Shown one piece after another: positions 42,603 through 50,636 of a DNA stretch of 64,000 nucleotides. This DNA comes from Naumannella cuiyingiana (GTDB lineage Bacteria > Actinomycetota > Actinomycetes > Propionibacteriales > Propionibacteriaceae): positions 1,922,001 through 1,986,000 of the forward strand of contig NZ_JACBZS010000001.1 of the NCBI RefSeq assembly GCF_013408305.1, read 5' to 3'. The notes under the pieces are model-generated. The model ran no database searches. It had not been told where the DNA came from and saw only the letters and a program-made list of their open reading frames with translations. The translations under genes were made by a program, and so were the position numbers. Every line of letters begins with the position of its first letter. Positions within the stretch are counted from its first letter, which is position 1.

Positions 42603-43637
42603 ATGGTCGCTGAGAACACACCGCTCCAGCACAACGACTATGTGGCAGTGTTGAAGTGCAAGCAAGGAGAGATGCAAGCCATCAGAGAGACCTCGCCGAC
42701 CCATTTCGTACCTCTCGTTGAGGTGATCGATACGAGCAAGTGGAATCAGCTTGCGCGTGCATGGAGTCACCAGAACGGCGTGGTGTGGGTGCACCCGCTG
42801 GCCCGCGGAGAGCGTGCACCCATCGAATGGGCGAGTGACGTGGAGGCCCTATTCGGGAACCTTCGAGCTCGCGCTGTAAGCGCTGTTCCAGTTGTCACCG
42901 TGGAAGAGAACATCGAAACGTATTCTGCGATACATTCAGTTGTCGCTCAGGATCGTCGCGGGATCGTTCTCCGGCTTGATTGTGAGGAAATCCTCGAAGA
43001 AGACTCATTCGCGTTAACCAGTAGAATTGGTGAAGTGCTCTCACTGTGTGGGCAATCGGTGCAGGACTGTGATTTGGTCGTGGACGCGGGGCTCGTGGAG
43101 GGTGGCGTGGCAGTGTGCTCAACTGCCGTTTATACGGCGTTGTCGGCGGTCCCAGAGATCGGGGACTGGCGCTCTGTGGTGGTAGCATTTTCGGGGTTCC
43201 CCGCGGTGGTCGGAGATATCATCCACACCAGTACGGTTGGCTTGATTCCGAGAACTGATGCGGCGGCGTTTGGTCACCTGCGAGCGCGATGGATGGCTAG
43301 GGAGCTCGCCTTCGCGGATTATGGGGTAGGTGTGCCGCAGTACTCAGACGTCTCATGGTCGCCCGTGCCTAATATTCGCTACACGCTGGACACGGAGTGG
43401 GCCATCCATCGAGCGGCCACACGTCGCGACCCTAGTCCTCAGTACGTGCAGCTCGCTACGGATGTAGTCGCGGCCACCTACTATCGCGGTGCTTCGTTTA
43501 GCAGTGGCGACCGGTATCTTAGTGATGTTGCTTCACGAGCCGCCGGGCCAGGAAACGCGGCGTCGTACCTGAGGATGGCAATGTCGCACCACTTTGCAGT
43601 GGTTCTGGACTCTCTCGCCACCCGCGGCGCGCCCTGA
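42603..43637 (+). CDS. beta family protein (T4 beta / sce7725-like)
   Basis: The 344-residue protein has the layout of the beta family, found in T4 phage and in bacteria: an opening strand YVAVLKCKQGEMQAIRETSP, then THFVPLVEVIDTSKW, VSAVPVVTVEENIETYSAI, DLVVDAGLVEGG and VVVAFSGFPAV. The family often sits beside sce7726-like proteins, as here; no activity is proven. GC is clearly below the neighbours, with codons such as ATA, TTA and TTT. Its 3' end overlaps the convergent nuclease gene by 119 bp, so both cannot be strongly expressed without antisense effects. Confidence 0.8.
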   Translation: MVAENTPLQHNDYVAVLKCKQGEMQAIRETSPTHFVPLVEVIDTSKWNQLARAWSHQNGVVWVHPLARGERAPIEWASDVEALFGNLRARAVSAVPVVTVEENIETYSAIHSVVAQDRRGIVLRLDCEEILEEDSFALTSRIGEVLSLCGQSVQDCDLVVDAGLVEGGVAVCSTAVYTALSAVPEIGDWRSVVVAFSGFPAVVGDIIHTSTVGLIPRTDAAAFGHLRARWMARELAFADYGVGVPQYSDVSWSPVPNIRYTLDTEWAIHRAATRRDPSPQYVQLATDVVAATYYRGASFSSGDRYLSDVASRAAGPGNAASYLRMAMSHHFAVVLDSLATRGAP

Positions 43638-44169
43638 TTTTCGTTGTCACCTCTTGACGCAGTTGTGCGAGGGTCATTTCGGTAGCCAGGCGTTGACAGA
43701 TTTCTGCGCGGGATTTCGTGCGAACTCCCGAGTCAATGCCGTGGCGAGTTAGCACCTGAAGCGCCTCGTCTCGCCACAAAAGTCCTGCGAGTGAGGTGGT
43801 ATTGACATGTGGGTTCCTGCGAGCCTTCCTGGCCCGGTTCAAACAGATCTCGTCGCGACTCGGCGCGGCTGATATTATTCCCCACCAGCTCGGAACGATC
43901 TCAAGGGCCCGGCGCATGTGGCCGCTAGTGGTCACAATAGTGATGTAATCCATGACGCGACCGTAGGACCACACTTGGCGCTCTAGTCGCACTAGTGAGT
44001 CGCGTGCGCTCTTGAGTTCGTAACCGGTTAGGTGGTCATTTATGGCTGCTAAATCTATCCGATCTAGCCCATCGACGGAAAACTCGTTAAGGATCAGAGT
44101 GTCCTTCTCGCCCGCATGGAGGGCCCGTAGATGGGCGTGCATCGCGACGCGCAAGTCCTGATCGTGCAT
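43519..44169 (-). CDS. sce7726 family protein, predicted PD-(D/E)XK nuclease
   Basis: In this 216-residue protein the order Glu29, Asp39, Glu51-x-Lys53 (GYELK) and Gln65 (LERQVWSYGRVMDYI) matches the PD-(D/E)XK nuclease core. DLAAINDHLTGYELK provides the Asp strand and ExK. The sce7726 family is widespread next to beta-like proteins. The C-terminus is helical and basic. TAGAGT at 44176-44181 (minus strand) is six bases before ATG, again leaderless. Low-GC, acquired-looking DNA; a DNA-cleaving role is inferred from motifs only. Confidence 0.78.
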   Translation of the reverse strand: MHDQDLRVAMHAHLRALHAGEKDTLILNEFSVDGLDRIDLAAINDHLTGYELKSARDSLVRLERQVWSYGRVMDYITIVTTSGHMRRALEIVPSWWGIISAAPSRDEICLNRARKARRNPHVNTTSLAGLLWRDEALQVLTRHGIDSGVRTKSRAEICQRLATEMTLAQLRQEVTTKIRARRGWRESPEPLQSGATLPSSGTTPRFLARRLVKQHH

Positions 44170-44178
44170 GGGGGGACT

Positions 44179-44260
44179 CTAGGACATCTTGCTCGCCGCC
44201 AGGAGTCGGAGCGTTGATCTAGGGATGTTGGCTGTCTCACTGGCGGCTCGGGTGGACATC
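44179..44260 (-). other. possible 26-codon peptide upstream of the sce7726 gene
   Basis: An ATG with AAAGG close upstream opens a frame coding for STRAASETANIPRSTLRLLA and a few more residues, ending TAG nine bases before the nuclease ATG. The sequence looks like one helix-turn-helix, with ANIPRSTLR as a recognition helix. It may be a remnant of a regulator or chance. The rest of 44261-44701 shows no credible gene except a terminator. Confidence 0.3.
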
Positions 44261-44601
44261 CTTTGGCCGCGGAAGGCGCAACACGGGCGAGAGCTGATGC
44301 TGTCAAAAGCCGTTTGGGTCGACCGGAACTCTAGCCCGGGCGTGGACCACGCGGTCAGGGTCACTGATCCCAACCTGCCGCGTTAGCGTCGCGACGCTAG
44401 CACGCTCACGAGGTACTGCTTGATCAGGAGGTGCTTGTGAGGCGGTACATCTTGAGCGTCAGTCGCTCGCCTTGTCTTGCGGCTGATCCGCTGGGTGTCA
44501 CTCGAAGTGCGCTTGCGTAATGGTGCGCATACAGGGTCACCTGCACCGACAAGTTTGCCAACAATGGTCAGCAGCAACGGGGGCTCAATGAGGTGGTCAC
44601 A

Positions 44602-44637
44602 CCCGACCGGGAACGATCCGGTCGGGAGTTTTTGCGT
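44602..44637 (+). terminator. Rho-independent terminator at the right side of the insertion
   Basis: CCCGACCGG and CCGGTCGGG form a perfect 9-bp stem with loop GAACGAT, followed by AGTTTTTG, a proper T-run. It terminates rightward transcription, yet no rightward gene ends nearby. Its right arm is similar to that of the terminator just after tRNA-Leu. Confidence 0.8.
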
Positions 44638-44701
44638 TCTGTCTCCGGCCGCTCTGGCATCCTGACGCAGGGGCTCGAATCGGAATCGATTGGGGCGATT
44701 G

Positions 44702-45244
44702 ATGGAGTGGCTGACCGCGGTGACGTCCGTGTTCGCGCTCGGCGCGGCCTTCTGGGCGGCGTTGACGGCGCGCGGTGTCTACCGGATCGAGCAGGCCCGG
44801 GATGACAAGGCCAGGGAGCAGGCCGAGCGCGCGCAGGCCACCCGTGTCTTCGGCTGGGTGGCCGTTGCGGTGGATCCCGCCTCCGGGGAGGTGGTCGGCC
44901 GCGGGATGGTCATCGTCAACCTGTCCGATGCCCCGGTCTACTCGGTGGAGATTTTCGCCACGCGTCAGGACGGACAGCCCGAACCGCGGTTGCGCCTGAC
45001 GATCCTGCCTCCGGGCACCTTCTACGTGGAGCGCCGCGAAGCCGACCGCTATCACTGGGGATTTCCCGATGACATCGAGCAGTTGCGACAGGACTGGCTC
45101 ATCCGCCCGATCATGAAGAAGCCCACCTGGCAGGTGTCCGAGATGACCTACACCGACGCGAGCGAGCGGCAGTGGCGTCGCGACGGGCGGGGCGTCCTGC
45201 TGCGGGCCGGGGCGGGGCTCCCCGGGCATCCCGGCGGCGCCTGA
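44702..45244 (+). CDS. hypothetical protein with one N-terminal membrane segment
   Basis: The protein is about 180 residues. One hydrophobic segment (residues 4-24, AVTSVFALGAAFWAALTAR) is followed by a charged coiled-coil-like stretch with RDDKAREQAERAQA. A beta-rich C-terminal half follows, with GMVIVNLSDAPVYSVEIFA and PPGTFYVERRE. I do not recognise the family. GC is back to the surrounding level. It sits between the low-GC insertion and the second predicted nuclease gene, so it may be part of the same accessory segment or its flank. Confidence 0.7.
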   Translation: MEWLTAVTSVFALGAAFWAALTARGVYRIEQARDDKAREQAERAQATRVFGWVAVAVDPASGEVVGRGMVIVNLSDAPVYSVEIFATRQDGQPEPRLRLTILPPGTFYVERREADRYHWGFPDDIEQLRQDWLIRPIMKKPTWQVSEMTYTDASERQWRRDGRGVLLRAGAGLPGHPGGA

Positions 45245-45330
45245 GATGTTCCACTCGGCGCGGACCGGCCGGTCCGCCGCCGCGCGATTGCGCCGTCGGC
45301 CGCGGAACGGGCCCTCCCGAGTGGAACATC
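45245..45330. repeat. 14-bp inverted repeat enclosing an inner palindrome, between convergent genes
   Basis: GATGTTCCACTCGG (45245-45258) and CCGAGTGGAACATC (45317-45330) are exact complements. The 58 bases between them contain the palindrome GGACCGGCCGGTCC and GC-rich sequence. The right arm reaches the stop of the next gene. It may be a bidirectional terminator or a mobile repeat unit. Confidence 0.75.
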
Positions 45331-46246
45331 AGGCGCCACGGCCGCGAGGCTCCGATGCGCCGCCCTGCGGGGACCCCAGCATTTCCCAGACCCGGGCCCG
45401 CTCGGCGGCGAGGTCCACCGGTCGCCCGGCCAACTCGTTCGCCAGCGCGCCGAGCCCCCACTCGGCCAGGTGCCCGTAGCGCGCGGAGTAGAGCCCGAGC
45501 CGCCGGATCGCGTAGGCATCGGAGTGATCGAACAGCGCGTAGCCCAGCAGTTGGTACAGGTCCGCCGCGCTCAGCCGGTCGTGGCGCTGCCCGCTCCTGC
45601 GGTCCGGTACGCCGAGCCGCGTCTTGATCTCGAGCAGCAGGTCGCCGCTGATCAGGTCGGCATCGGCGGGGCAGTACGCCGACCCGTCGAACGTCGGGCC
45701 AACCGTCACCCGCCCGGACAGCCGGGGCAGCAGCTCCCGTGCGGCGATCTCGCCCAGCCTCGCCTGCTGCCGCAGCGCTCCCGGCGGCGCCAGCCCCAGC
45801 AGGACCTCCGGGGTGAACCGGCCGCCCGCGATCACCCGCTCCAGCACCGACCCGCGCCGCAGCCCCGAACGGTAGACCTCCACGCACAGCGCCAGCGCCC
45901 AGGTCGCGCGGCTCAGCAGCTCCTCATCGCCCGAGCGCGCGGCGGCAGCGGCCGCGTCGGCCACCTCGCCGATCACCTCGATGGCCGCGGCGCTGCGCTG
46001 GAAGGCCTGCATCGCCTGGACCGGCACCTGCTCGGGCGCCAGCACGAAGCGCAGCCGCAGGTCGAACGCCGCGCCGAGCGTTGCGGGGTCGACGCCCGGC
46101 GTACCGTCCACCAGCAGCGGACCCGAGGATTCCCGGTACGCCCGTTGCACCGGCGCCACATGCGGGAACTCCGCGTCCAGATACTGGCGCAGGGGCGAGG
46201 ACCGGTCGGCGATCGCCGACGTCAGGTTCTGATACCGGTACGCCAC
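45329..46246 (-). CDS. predicted PD-(D/E)XK nuclease-like protein
   Basis: The 305-residue protein has a helical N-terminal half and a C-terminal part with Asp197 in CPADADLISGD, Glu206-Ile-Lys208 in LLLEIKT and Gln232 in LYQLLGYALFD. This is the spacing of a PD-(D/E)XK catalytic core. YCPADADLISGDLLLEIKTR resembles restriction-like domains used in DNA repair or defence. No name is recognised. It is convergent with the small membrane-anchored gene and lies beside the sce7726/beta pair. Confidence 0.65.
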   Translation of the reverse strand: MAYRYQNLTSAIADRSSPLRQYLDAEFPHVAPVQRAYRESSGPLLVDGTPGVDPATLGAAFDLRLRFVLAPEQVPVQAMQAFQRSAAAIEVIGEVADAAAAAARSGDEELLSRATWALALCVEVYRSGLRRGSVLERVIAGGRFTPEVLLGLAPPGALRQQARLGEIAARELLPRLSGRVTVGPTFDGSAYCPADADLISGDLLLEIKTRLGVPDRRSGQRHDRLSAADLYQLLGYALFDHSDAYAIRRLGLYSARYGHLAEWGLGALANELAGRPVDLAAERARVWEMLGSPQGGASEPRGRGA

Positions 46247-46279
46247 CCGCCCAGACTCCCACGGCCGGCGACGGCCACC

Positions 46280-47005
46280 TCACGAGCCGGTGCTCGACGC
46301 GCGAACCGCCCGGCGCAACGCGGCCTGCATGGTCTCCAGCGTGATCCGGAAGTGCTCGGTCGCGCAGCGATCGGCAGCATCGGCGTCGCCGGCGCTGATC
46401 AGTTCCACCAGCCGCACGTGATCGCCCAGCGCCCGGTCGAAGAACCCCTGCTCGTAGGGTTCCGCGCCGAACCCCAGGGTCACGCGCGCCGTCAGTCGGG
46501 CGCTCAGGTCGGTCAGGTGCTCATTGCGCGCCGCGGCGGCGATCGCGCCGTGCAGTCGGCGGTCCAGGGTGCGCGCGGTGATCATCGAATCCGACGCGCG
46601 GAACTCCGCCAACAGCCGATTGATCTTGGTCAGGTCGCGGGCCGTGCGCCGCTGCGCCGCGGCCCGGGCGATGGTGCCCTCGATCAGGCAACGGAAGTCG
46701 AACAGTTGCCGCATCGCCGGCAACTCGTTCTCCAGGGTGTGCTTGGCGACCTCGGGTGCGATCGTGGCCCAGTCGAGCATCGTCACATAGGTGCCGCCAG
46801 CGCGCCCCCGGCGTACCTCGACCAGCCCGAGCGCCGCCACCTCGTGCAACGCCTGGCGCAGGGTGTCCCGGGCGATCCCCAGCCGCTGGGCGAACTCCCG
46901 CTCGGCCGGCAACCGCTCGCCCGGCGAGTAGGCGCCCACGCTGATCGCCGTGATCAACCGGCGCGCGATCTCGCCCGACACGGCCGGCTTCCCGAGCTCC
47001 ATCAC
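46280..47005 (-). CDS. FadR/GntR family transcriptional regulator
   Basis: The protein is about 241 residues. An N-terminal winged helix-turn-helix (GERLPAEREFAQRLGIARDTLRQALHEVAALGLVEVRRGRAGG) is followed by an FCD-type ligand-binding helical bundle with LDRRLHGAIAAAARN and HVRLVELISAGDADAADRC. The next gene, on the opposite strand, is an APC permease, so it probably controls amino-acid or amide use. TAGAGT at 47012-47017 (minus strand) is six bases before the GTG, so GTG at 47005 is used, leaderless. Confidence 0.88.
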   Translation of the reverse strand: MMELGKPAVSGEIARRLITAISVGAYSPGERLPAEREFAQRLGIARDTLRQALHEVAALGLVEVRRGRAGGTYVTMLDWATIAPEVAKHTLENELPAMRQLFDFRCLIEGTIARAAAQRRTARDLTKINRLLAEFRASDSMITARTLDRRLHGAIAAAARNEHLTDLSARLTARVTLGFGAEPYEQGFFDRALGDHVRLVELISAGDADAADRCATEHFRITLETMQAALRRAVRASSTGS

Positions 47006-47099
47006 GCGGTGACTCTAGTCTCCCTTCTCAAAATGGCCCAGATGGCCTACCTTTACGCGGAATAGGACTACCTGGCAGACCATTTGCGATGGAGGCGGG

Positions 47100-48485
47100 A
47101 TGAGCAGGAACGGCTCCGAACTGGCCGAGTTCGGCTATCGACAGGAACTGAACCGCACGCTGTCGACCACGGACCTGATCGTCTACGGCCTCGTCTTCAT
47201 GGTGCCGATCGCGCCGTGGGCCATCTTCGGTGTCGTCTTCAACGAGTCCAGGGGCATGGTCCCGCTGGTCTATCTGATCGGCCTGGCGGCGATGATCTTC
47301 ACCGCGATCTCGTACGCCCAGATGTCTCGGGCCTTCCCGATCGCCGGCTCCGTCTACTCCTATGTCGGTCGCGGCCTCGACCCACGGCTGGGATTCCTGG
47401 CCGGCTGGACGATCCTGCTCGACTACCTGCTGGTGCCGACCCTGCTCTACGTCTTCGCCGCCGAGTCGATGTCGGGCATCTTCCCGGCAGTGCCCAAGCC
47501 GCTGTGGATCGTCGTCTTCCTGGGCATCAACACCGTGATCAACTATCTCGGCATCTCGTTCACCGCCGTGGTGAACCGGATCTTCCTCGCCGCCGAACTG
47601 ATCTTCGTGGTGATCTTCGTCGTGATGGCCGTCGCCGCCATCTCTCGCGGCGTCAACGGGGCCAGCTTCACCACCACCCCGCTGTTCAACCCGGCCGAGT
47701 TCAGCCCGGCGCTCGCCGCCGCCGCACTGTCCATCGCCGTCCTCAGTTTCCTCGGCTTCGACGGGATCGCCACCCTCTCCGAGGAGGCCAAGGGCGGGCG
47801 CCGCTCCGCCGGCATCGCCATGATCAGCGGCCTGATCCTCGTCGCGACCTTCTTCGTCACCCAGACCTGGCTGGCGGCGCTCCTGGTGCCCGGGCGTACC
47901 CAGTTCAGCGAGGACGAGACCAACAACGCGTTCTTCGGCATCGTCGGGTCCATCTCCAGCCCCGGCTGGGAGATCGCCTTCCTGGCCATGAACGCGCTCG
48001 CGGTCGGCATCGCCAACTGCATCGCCGCCCAGAGCGCGACCTCGCGACTGCTGTTCTCGATGGCCCGCGACGGCCAGCTCCCCTCCGGCCTGGCCAAGGT
48101 GAACCCGCGTACCAAGGTGCCCCAACGAGCGATTTTCCTGATCGCCGGGATCACCCTGGTGGCCGGGTTGTTCTTCGTCGGCCAGATCGACCTGATCTCC
48201 GCGCTGGTCAACTTCGGCGCGCTGACCGCCTTCTTGCTGCTGCACGTCTCGGTGATCGCCTACTACGGCGTGCGGAAGCACTCGCGCAACGTCGTGTTGC
48301 ACTGGTTGGTGCCGATCGTCGGCTTCTGCATCATCGGGTTCGTGTTGATCAACGCCGATCCGATGGCCAAGATCGGCGGCCTGGTCTGGCTCGCGATCGG
48401 CGTCGTCGTGATGTTCTACTACCGTCGCAACGGAACCTCGATCCTGCCCGAGCACGCCGCAACCACGGAGGACTCCAGTGCCTGA
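47100..48485 (+). CDS. APC family amino-acid/amide permease
   Basis: The 461-residue protein has about twelve transmembrane segments and APC signature regions: DLIVYGLVFMVPIAPWAIFG at the N-terminus and SFLGFDGIATLSEEAKGG after helix 5, which carries the substrate-contacting unwound region. It shares an operon with the acetamidase/formamidase gene (8-bp overlap), so a short-chain amide or ammonium-releasing substrate is likely. A GGAGGCGGG site precedes the ATG; the GntR-family gene is divergent. Confidence 0.88.
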   Translation: MSRNGSELAEFGYRQELNRTLSTTDLIVYGLVFMVPIAPWAIFGVVFNESRGMVPLVYLIGLAAMIFTAISYAQMSRAFPIAGSVYSYVGRGLDPRLGFLAGWTILLDYLLVPTLLYVFAAESMSGIFPAVPKPLWIVVFLGINTVINYLGISFTAVVNRIFLAAELIFVVIFVVMAVAAISRGVNGASFTTTPLFNPAEFSPALAAAALSIAVLSFLGFDGIATLSEEAKGGRRSAGIAMISGLILVATFFVTQTWLAALLVPGRTQFSEDETNNAFFGIVGSISSPGWEIAFLAMNALAVGIANCIAAQSATSRLLFSMARDGQLPSGLAKVNPRTKVPQRAIFLIAGITLVAGLFFVGQIDLISALVNFGALTAFLLLHVSVIAYYGVRKHSRNVVLHWLVPIVGFCIIGFVLINADPMAKIGGLVWLAIGVVVMFYYRRNGTSILPEHAATTEDSSA

Positions 48486-49419
48486 CCTGTTGATCACCCG
48501 CGACCGTTCCTACCCCGGCTTCCGCGCCGACCGCGAACCGGTGCTGACCGTGGCGCCCGGGACCGGCGAGACCGTCACCTTCGAGACCGATGATGCGGCA
48601 TATGCCCAGATGGAGGAGCGTCGCGACCTCGCCGCGGTCGACGCGCCGCTGAATCCGGTGACCGGCCCCGTGTTCGTGACCGGTGCCGAGCCCGGCGACG
48701 TGCTGGCCGTGAAGATCGAGGAGATCACCTTCGGTGAATACGGCTGGTCGATCTACATCCCGGGGGTGGGCGCCCTGGCCGGCCCGATGGGCGAGGAGTG
48801 GATGGTACGCCGGGTGCCGCTCGTCGACGGCCGGGTCCAACTGACCGACGCGGTGGCCTGTGAGTTCGCGCCGATGATCGGCTGCATCGGCGTGGCGCCG
48901 GCCGATGGCGAGATGTCGACGGTGATGCCGAGCTACCCGTCCGGGGGCAACATGGACCTCACCGACGCCCGCCCGGGCTCGACGGTCTACCTGCCGGTGC
49001 AGGTGCCGGGCGCGCTGCTGTCGATCGGCGACCTGCACGCGGTGATGAGCAGGGGCGAGTCGTCCTTCATCGCCATCGAGGCCGCCGGCCGGGCGAGCGT
49101 GACGATCGACCTGATCAAGGACGGGGCCGGTCTTGCTCCGCTCCGCGCGGCCCGGGTGGACACCGGCGACGAGATCGTCTGCGTTGGCCTGGGCGATCCG
49201 GTCCAGGACTCGATCACGATGGCCTATGAGTCGCTGTTCGACGTGCTGACCACCGAGCACGGGCTCGACCGGAACGACGCCTACGTGATCATGAGCGCGC
49301 TCGCCCACACCGAGCTCGGGGGTCCGACCGGGTCCGCCGACCCGGATCCGCTGCACCCGTTGCGCGCGGTCGGCGCCGTCACCCTGGCCCGCATCGCGAA
49401 GCGGCACCTGCCCCGCTGA
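48478..49419 (+). CDS. acetamidase/formamidase family protein
   Basis: The 313-residue protein has family segments GPVFVTGAEPGDVLAVKIEEI, TDAVACEFAPMIGCIGVAP and PSYPSGGNMDLTDARPGSTVYLPV. YVIMSALAHTELGG sits near the end. Family enzymes hydrolyse formamide or acetamide to the acid and ammonia. The GTG is in an 8-bp overlap with the permease stop, preceded by GGAGG. With the upstream permease and divergent GntR regulator it makes a small amide-utilisation unit. Confidence 0.92.
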   Translation: MPDLLITRDRSYPGFRADREPVLTVAPGTGETVTFETDDAAYAQMEERRDLAAVDAPLNPVTGPVFVTGAEPGDVLAVKIEEITFGEYGWSIYIPGVGALAGPMGEEWMVRRVPLVDGRVQLTDAVACEFAPMIGCIGVAPADGEMSTVMPSYPSGGNMDLTDARPGSTVYLPVQVPGALLSIGDLHAVMSRGESSFIAIEAAGRASVTIDLIKDGAGLAPLRAARVDTGDEIVCVGLGDPVQDSITMAYESLFDVLTTEHGLDRNDAYVIMSALAHTELGGPTGSADPDPLHPLRAVGAVTLARIAKRHLPR

Positions 49420-49442
49420 TTCCGGGCCCTATTCTTGCCCCC

Positions 49443-50633
49443 GTGGCGCAACCGGAATCGTCGAGGATCGGCATCATCGGCGGCGGCATCGTCGGCCTGA
49501 GCACCGCCCGGGCCCTCGCCGACCGCGGCCATCGCGTGGTGCTCGTGGAGAAGGAGGACGGCTGGGCCCGGCACCAGACCGGCCACAACTCCGGGGTCAT
49601 CCACAGCGGCCTGTACTACCGGCCCGGCAGTCTGAAGGCCCGCTTCGCGACCGAGGCCGCGCAGACACTGCCCGAGCTCTGCGCCGAGCTCGGGGTGACC
49701 GCCCGGCGTACCGGCAAGCTCGTCGTCGCCACCCGCCCGGACGAGCTGCCCAGGATGCGCGCATTGGCCGAACGCGGGCGAGCCAACGGCGTACCCGTCC
49801 GCGAGATCACCCCGGGCGAGGCCCGGGAGCGAGAACCCCACCTGGTCTGCGTCGGTGCACTGCTGGTCGACTCCACCGGCGTCGCCGACTTCGCCGGCCT
49901 GGCCCGCGCCTTCGCCGCCGAACTGACCGCTCGCGGCGCGACCCTGCGCCTCGGTGAAACCGTCACCGGCCTGCTGGAGACCGACCGCGGCGTGATGCTG
50001 CAGACCACCCGCGGCGAGATCGCCGTCGATCACGTGATCAACTGCTCCGGCCTGTACAGCGACCGCCTGCTGCCCGACGACGAGCGCCGCCGGCTGCGGA
50101 TCGTGCCGTTCCGGGGCGAGTACTGGACGCTGCGCCGGCCAGAACTCGTCAACGGCCTCGTCTATCCGGTGCCCGATCCGGACCTGCCGTTCCTCGGCAT
50201 CCACCTGACTCGCGGCTTCGACGGACACGTCCACGTCGGTCCGAACGCCGTGCTCGCCCTGGCCCGCGAGGGCTATCGCCGGCGTGATCTGGCGCCGCGC
50301 GAGCTCGCCGACACGTTGCGCTTCCCCGGGTTCTGGCGGCTCGCCCGCCGGCACCTGCGCTACGGCATCGCCGAGACCACCCGCTCGCTGGTCCCGCCCG
50401 CGTTCCTGGCCGGGGTACGCCGAATGCTGCCCGAGGTCGCGCCGGGGGACCTCGTTCGCAGCCCGGCCGGGGTCCGGGCACAGCTCGTGCTGCGCGACGG
50501 TACGCCGAGCGATGACTTCGTGATCATCTCCCGCCCCCGGATCACCCACGTCGTCAATGCCCCCTCGCCCGCGGCCACCGCGAGCGTGCAGATCGGCCGG
50601 CACCTCGCTGGACTGGTCGCCGGGCGGGCGTGA
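49443..50633 (+). CDS. lhgO: L-2-hydroxyglutarate oxidase
   Basis: The 396-residue FAD-dependent oxidoreductase has an N-terminal dinucleotide motif (IGIIGGGIVGLSTARALA), the active-site region GHNSGVIHSGLYYRPGSLKA and the late segment PFLGIHLTRGFDGHVHVGPNAVLA. These match LhgO/YgaF, which oxidises L-2-hydroxyglutarate to 2-oxoglutarate and passes electrons to the respiratory chain. TATTCT at 49430-49435 lies seven bases before the GTG, a leaderless arrangement, so it is likely transcribed separately from the amidase gene. Confidence 0.93.
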   Translation: MAQPESSRIGIIGGGIVGLSTARALADRGHRVVLVEKEDGWARHQTGHNSGVIHSGLYYRPGSLKARFATEAAQTLPELCAELGVTARRTGKLVVATRPDELPRMRALAERGRANGVPVREITPGEAREREPHLVCVGALLVDSTGVADFAGLARAFAAELTARGATLRLGETVTGLLETDRGVMLQTTRGEIAVDHVINCSGLYSDRLLPDDERRRLRIVPFRGEYWTLRRPELVNGLVYPVPDPDLPFLGIHLTRGFDGHVHVGPNAVLALAREGYRRRDLAPRELADTLRFPGFWRLARRHLRYGIAETTRSLVPPAFLAGVRRMLPEVAPGDLVRSPAGVRAQLVLRDGTPSDDFVIISRPRITHVVNAPSPAATASVQIGRHLAGLVAGRA

Positions 50634-50636
50634 GCT

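Noticed and set aside
44383-44577. A 64-codon leftward frame upstream of the sce7726 gene
   Set aside because: No start signal, no recognisable motif and no conserved context; likely chance.
42018-46300. A direct repeat of the tRNA-Leu 3' end as an attachment site
   Set aside because: I searched by eye for CTCTCTCGCGCA and close variants to the right and found none. Integration at the tRNA remains inference.
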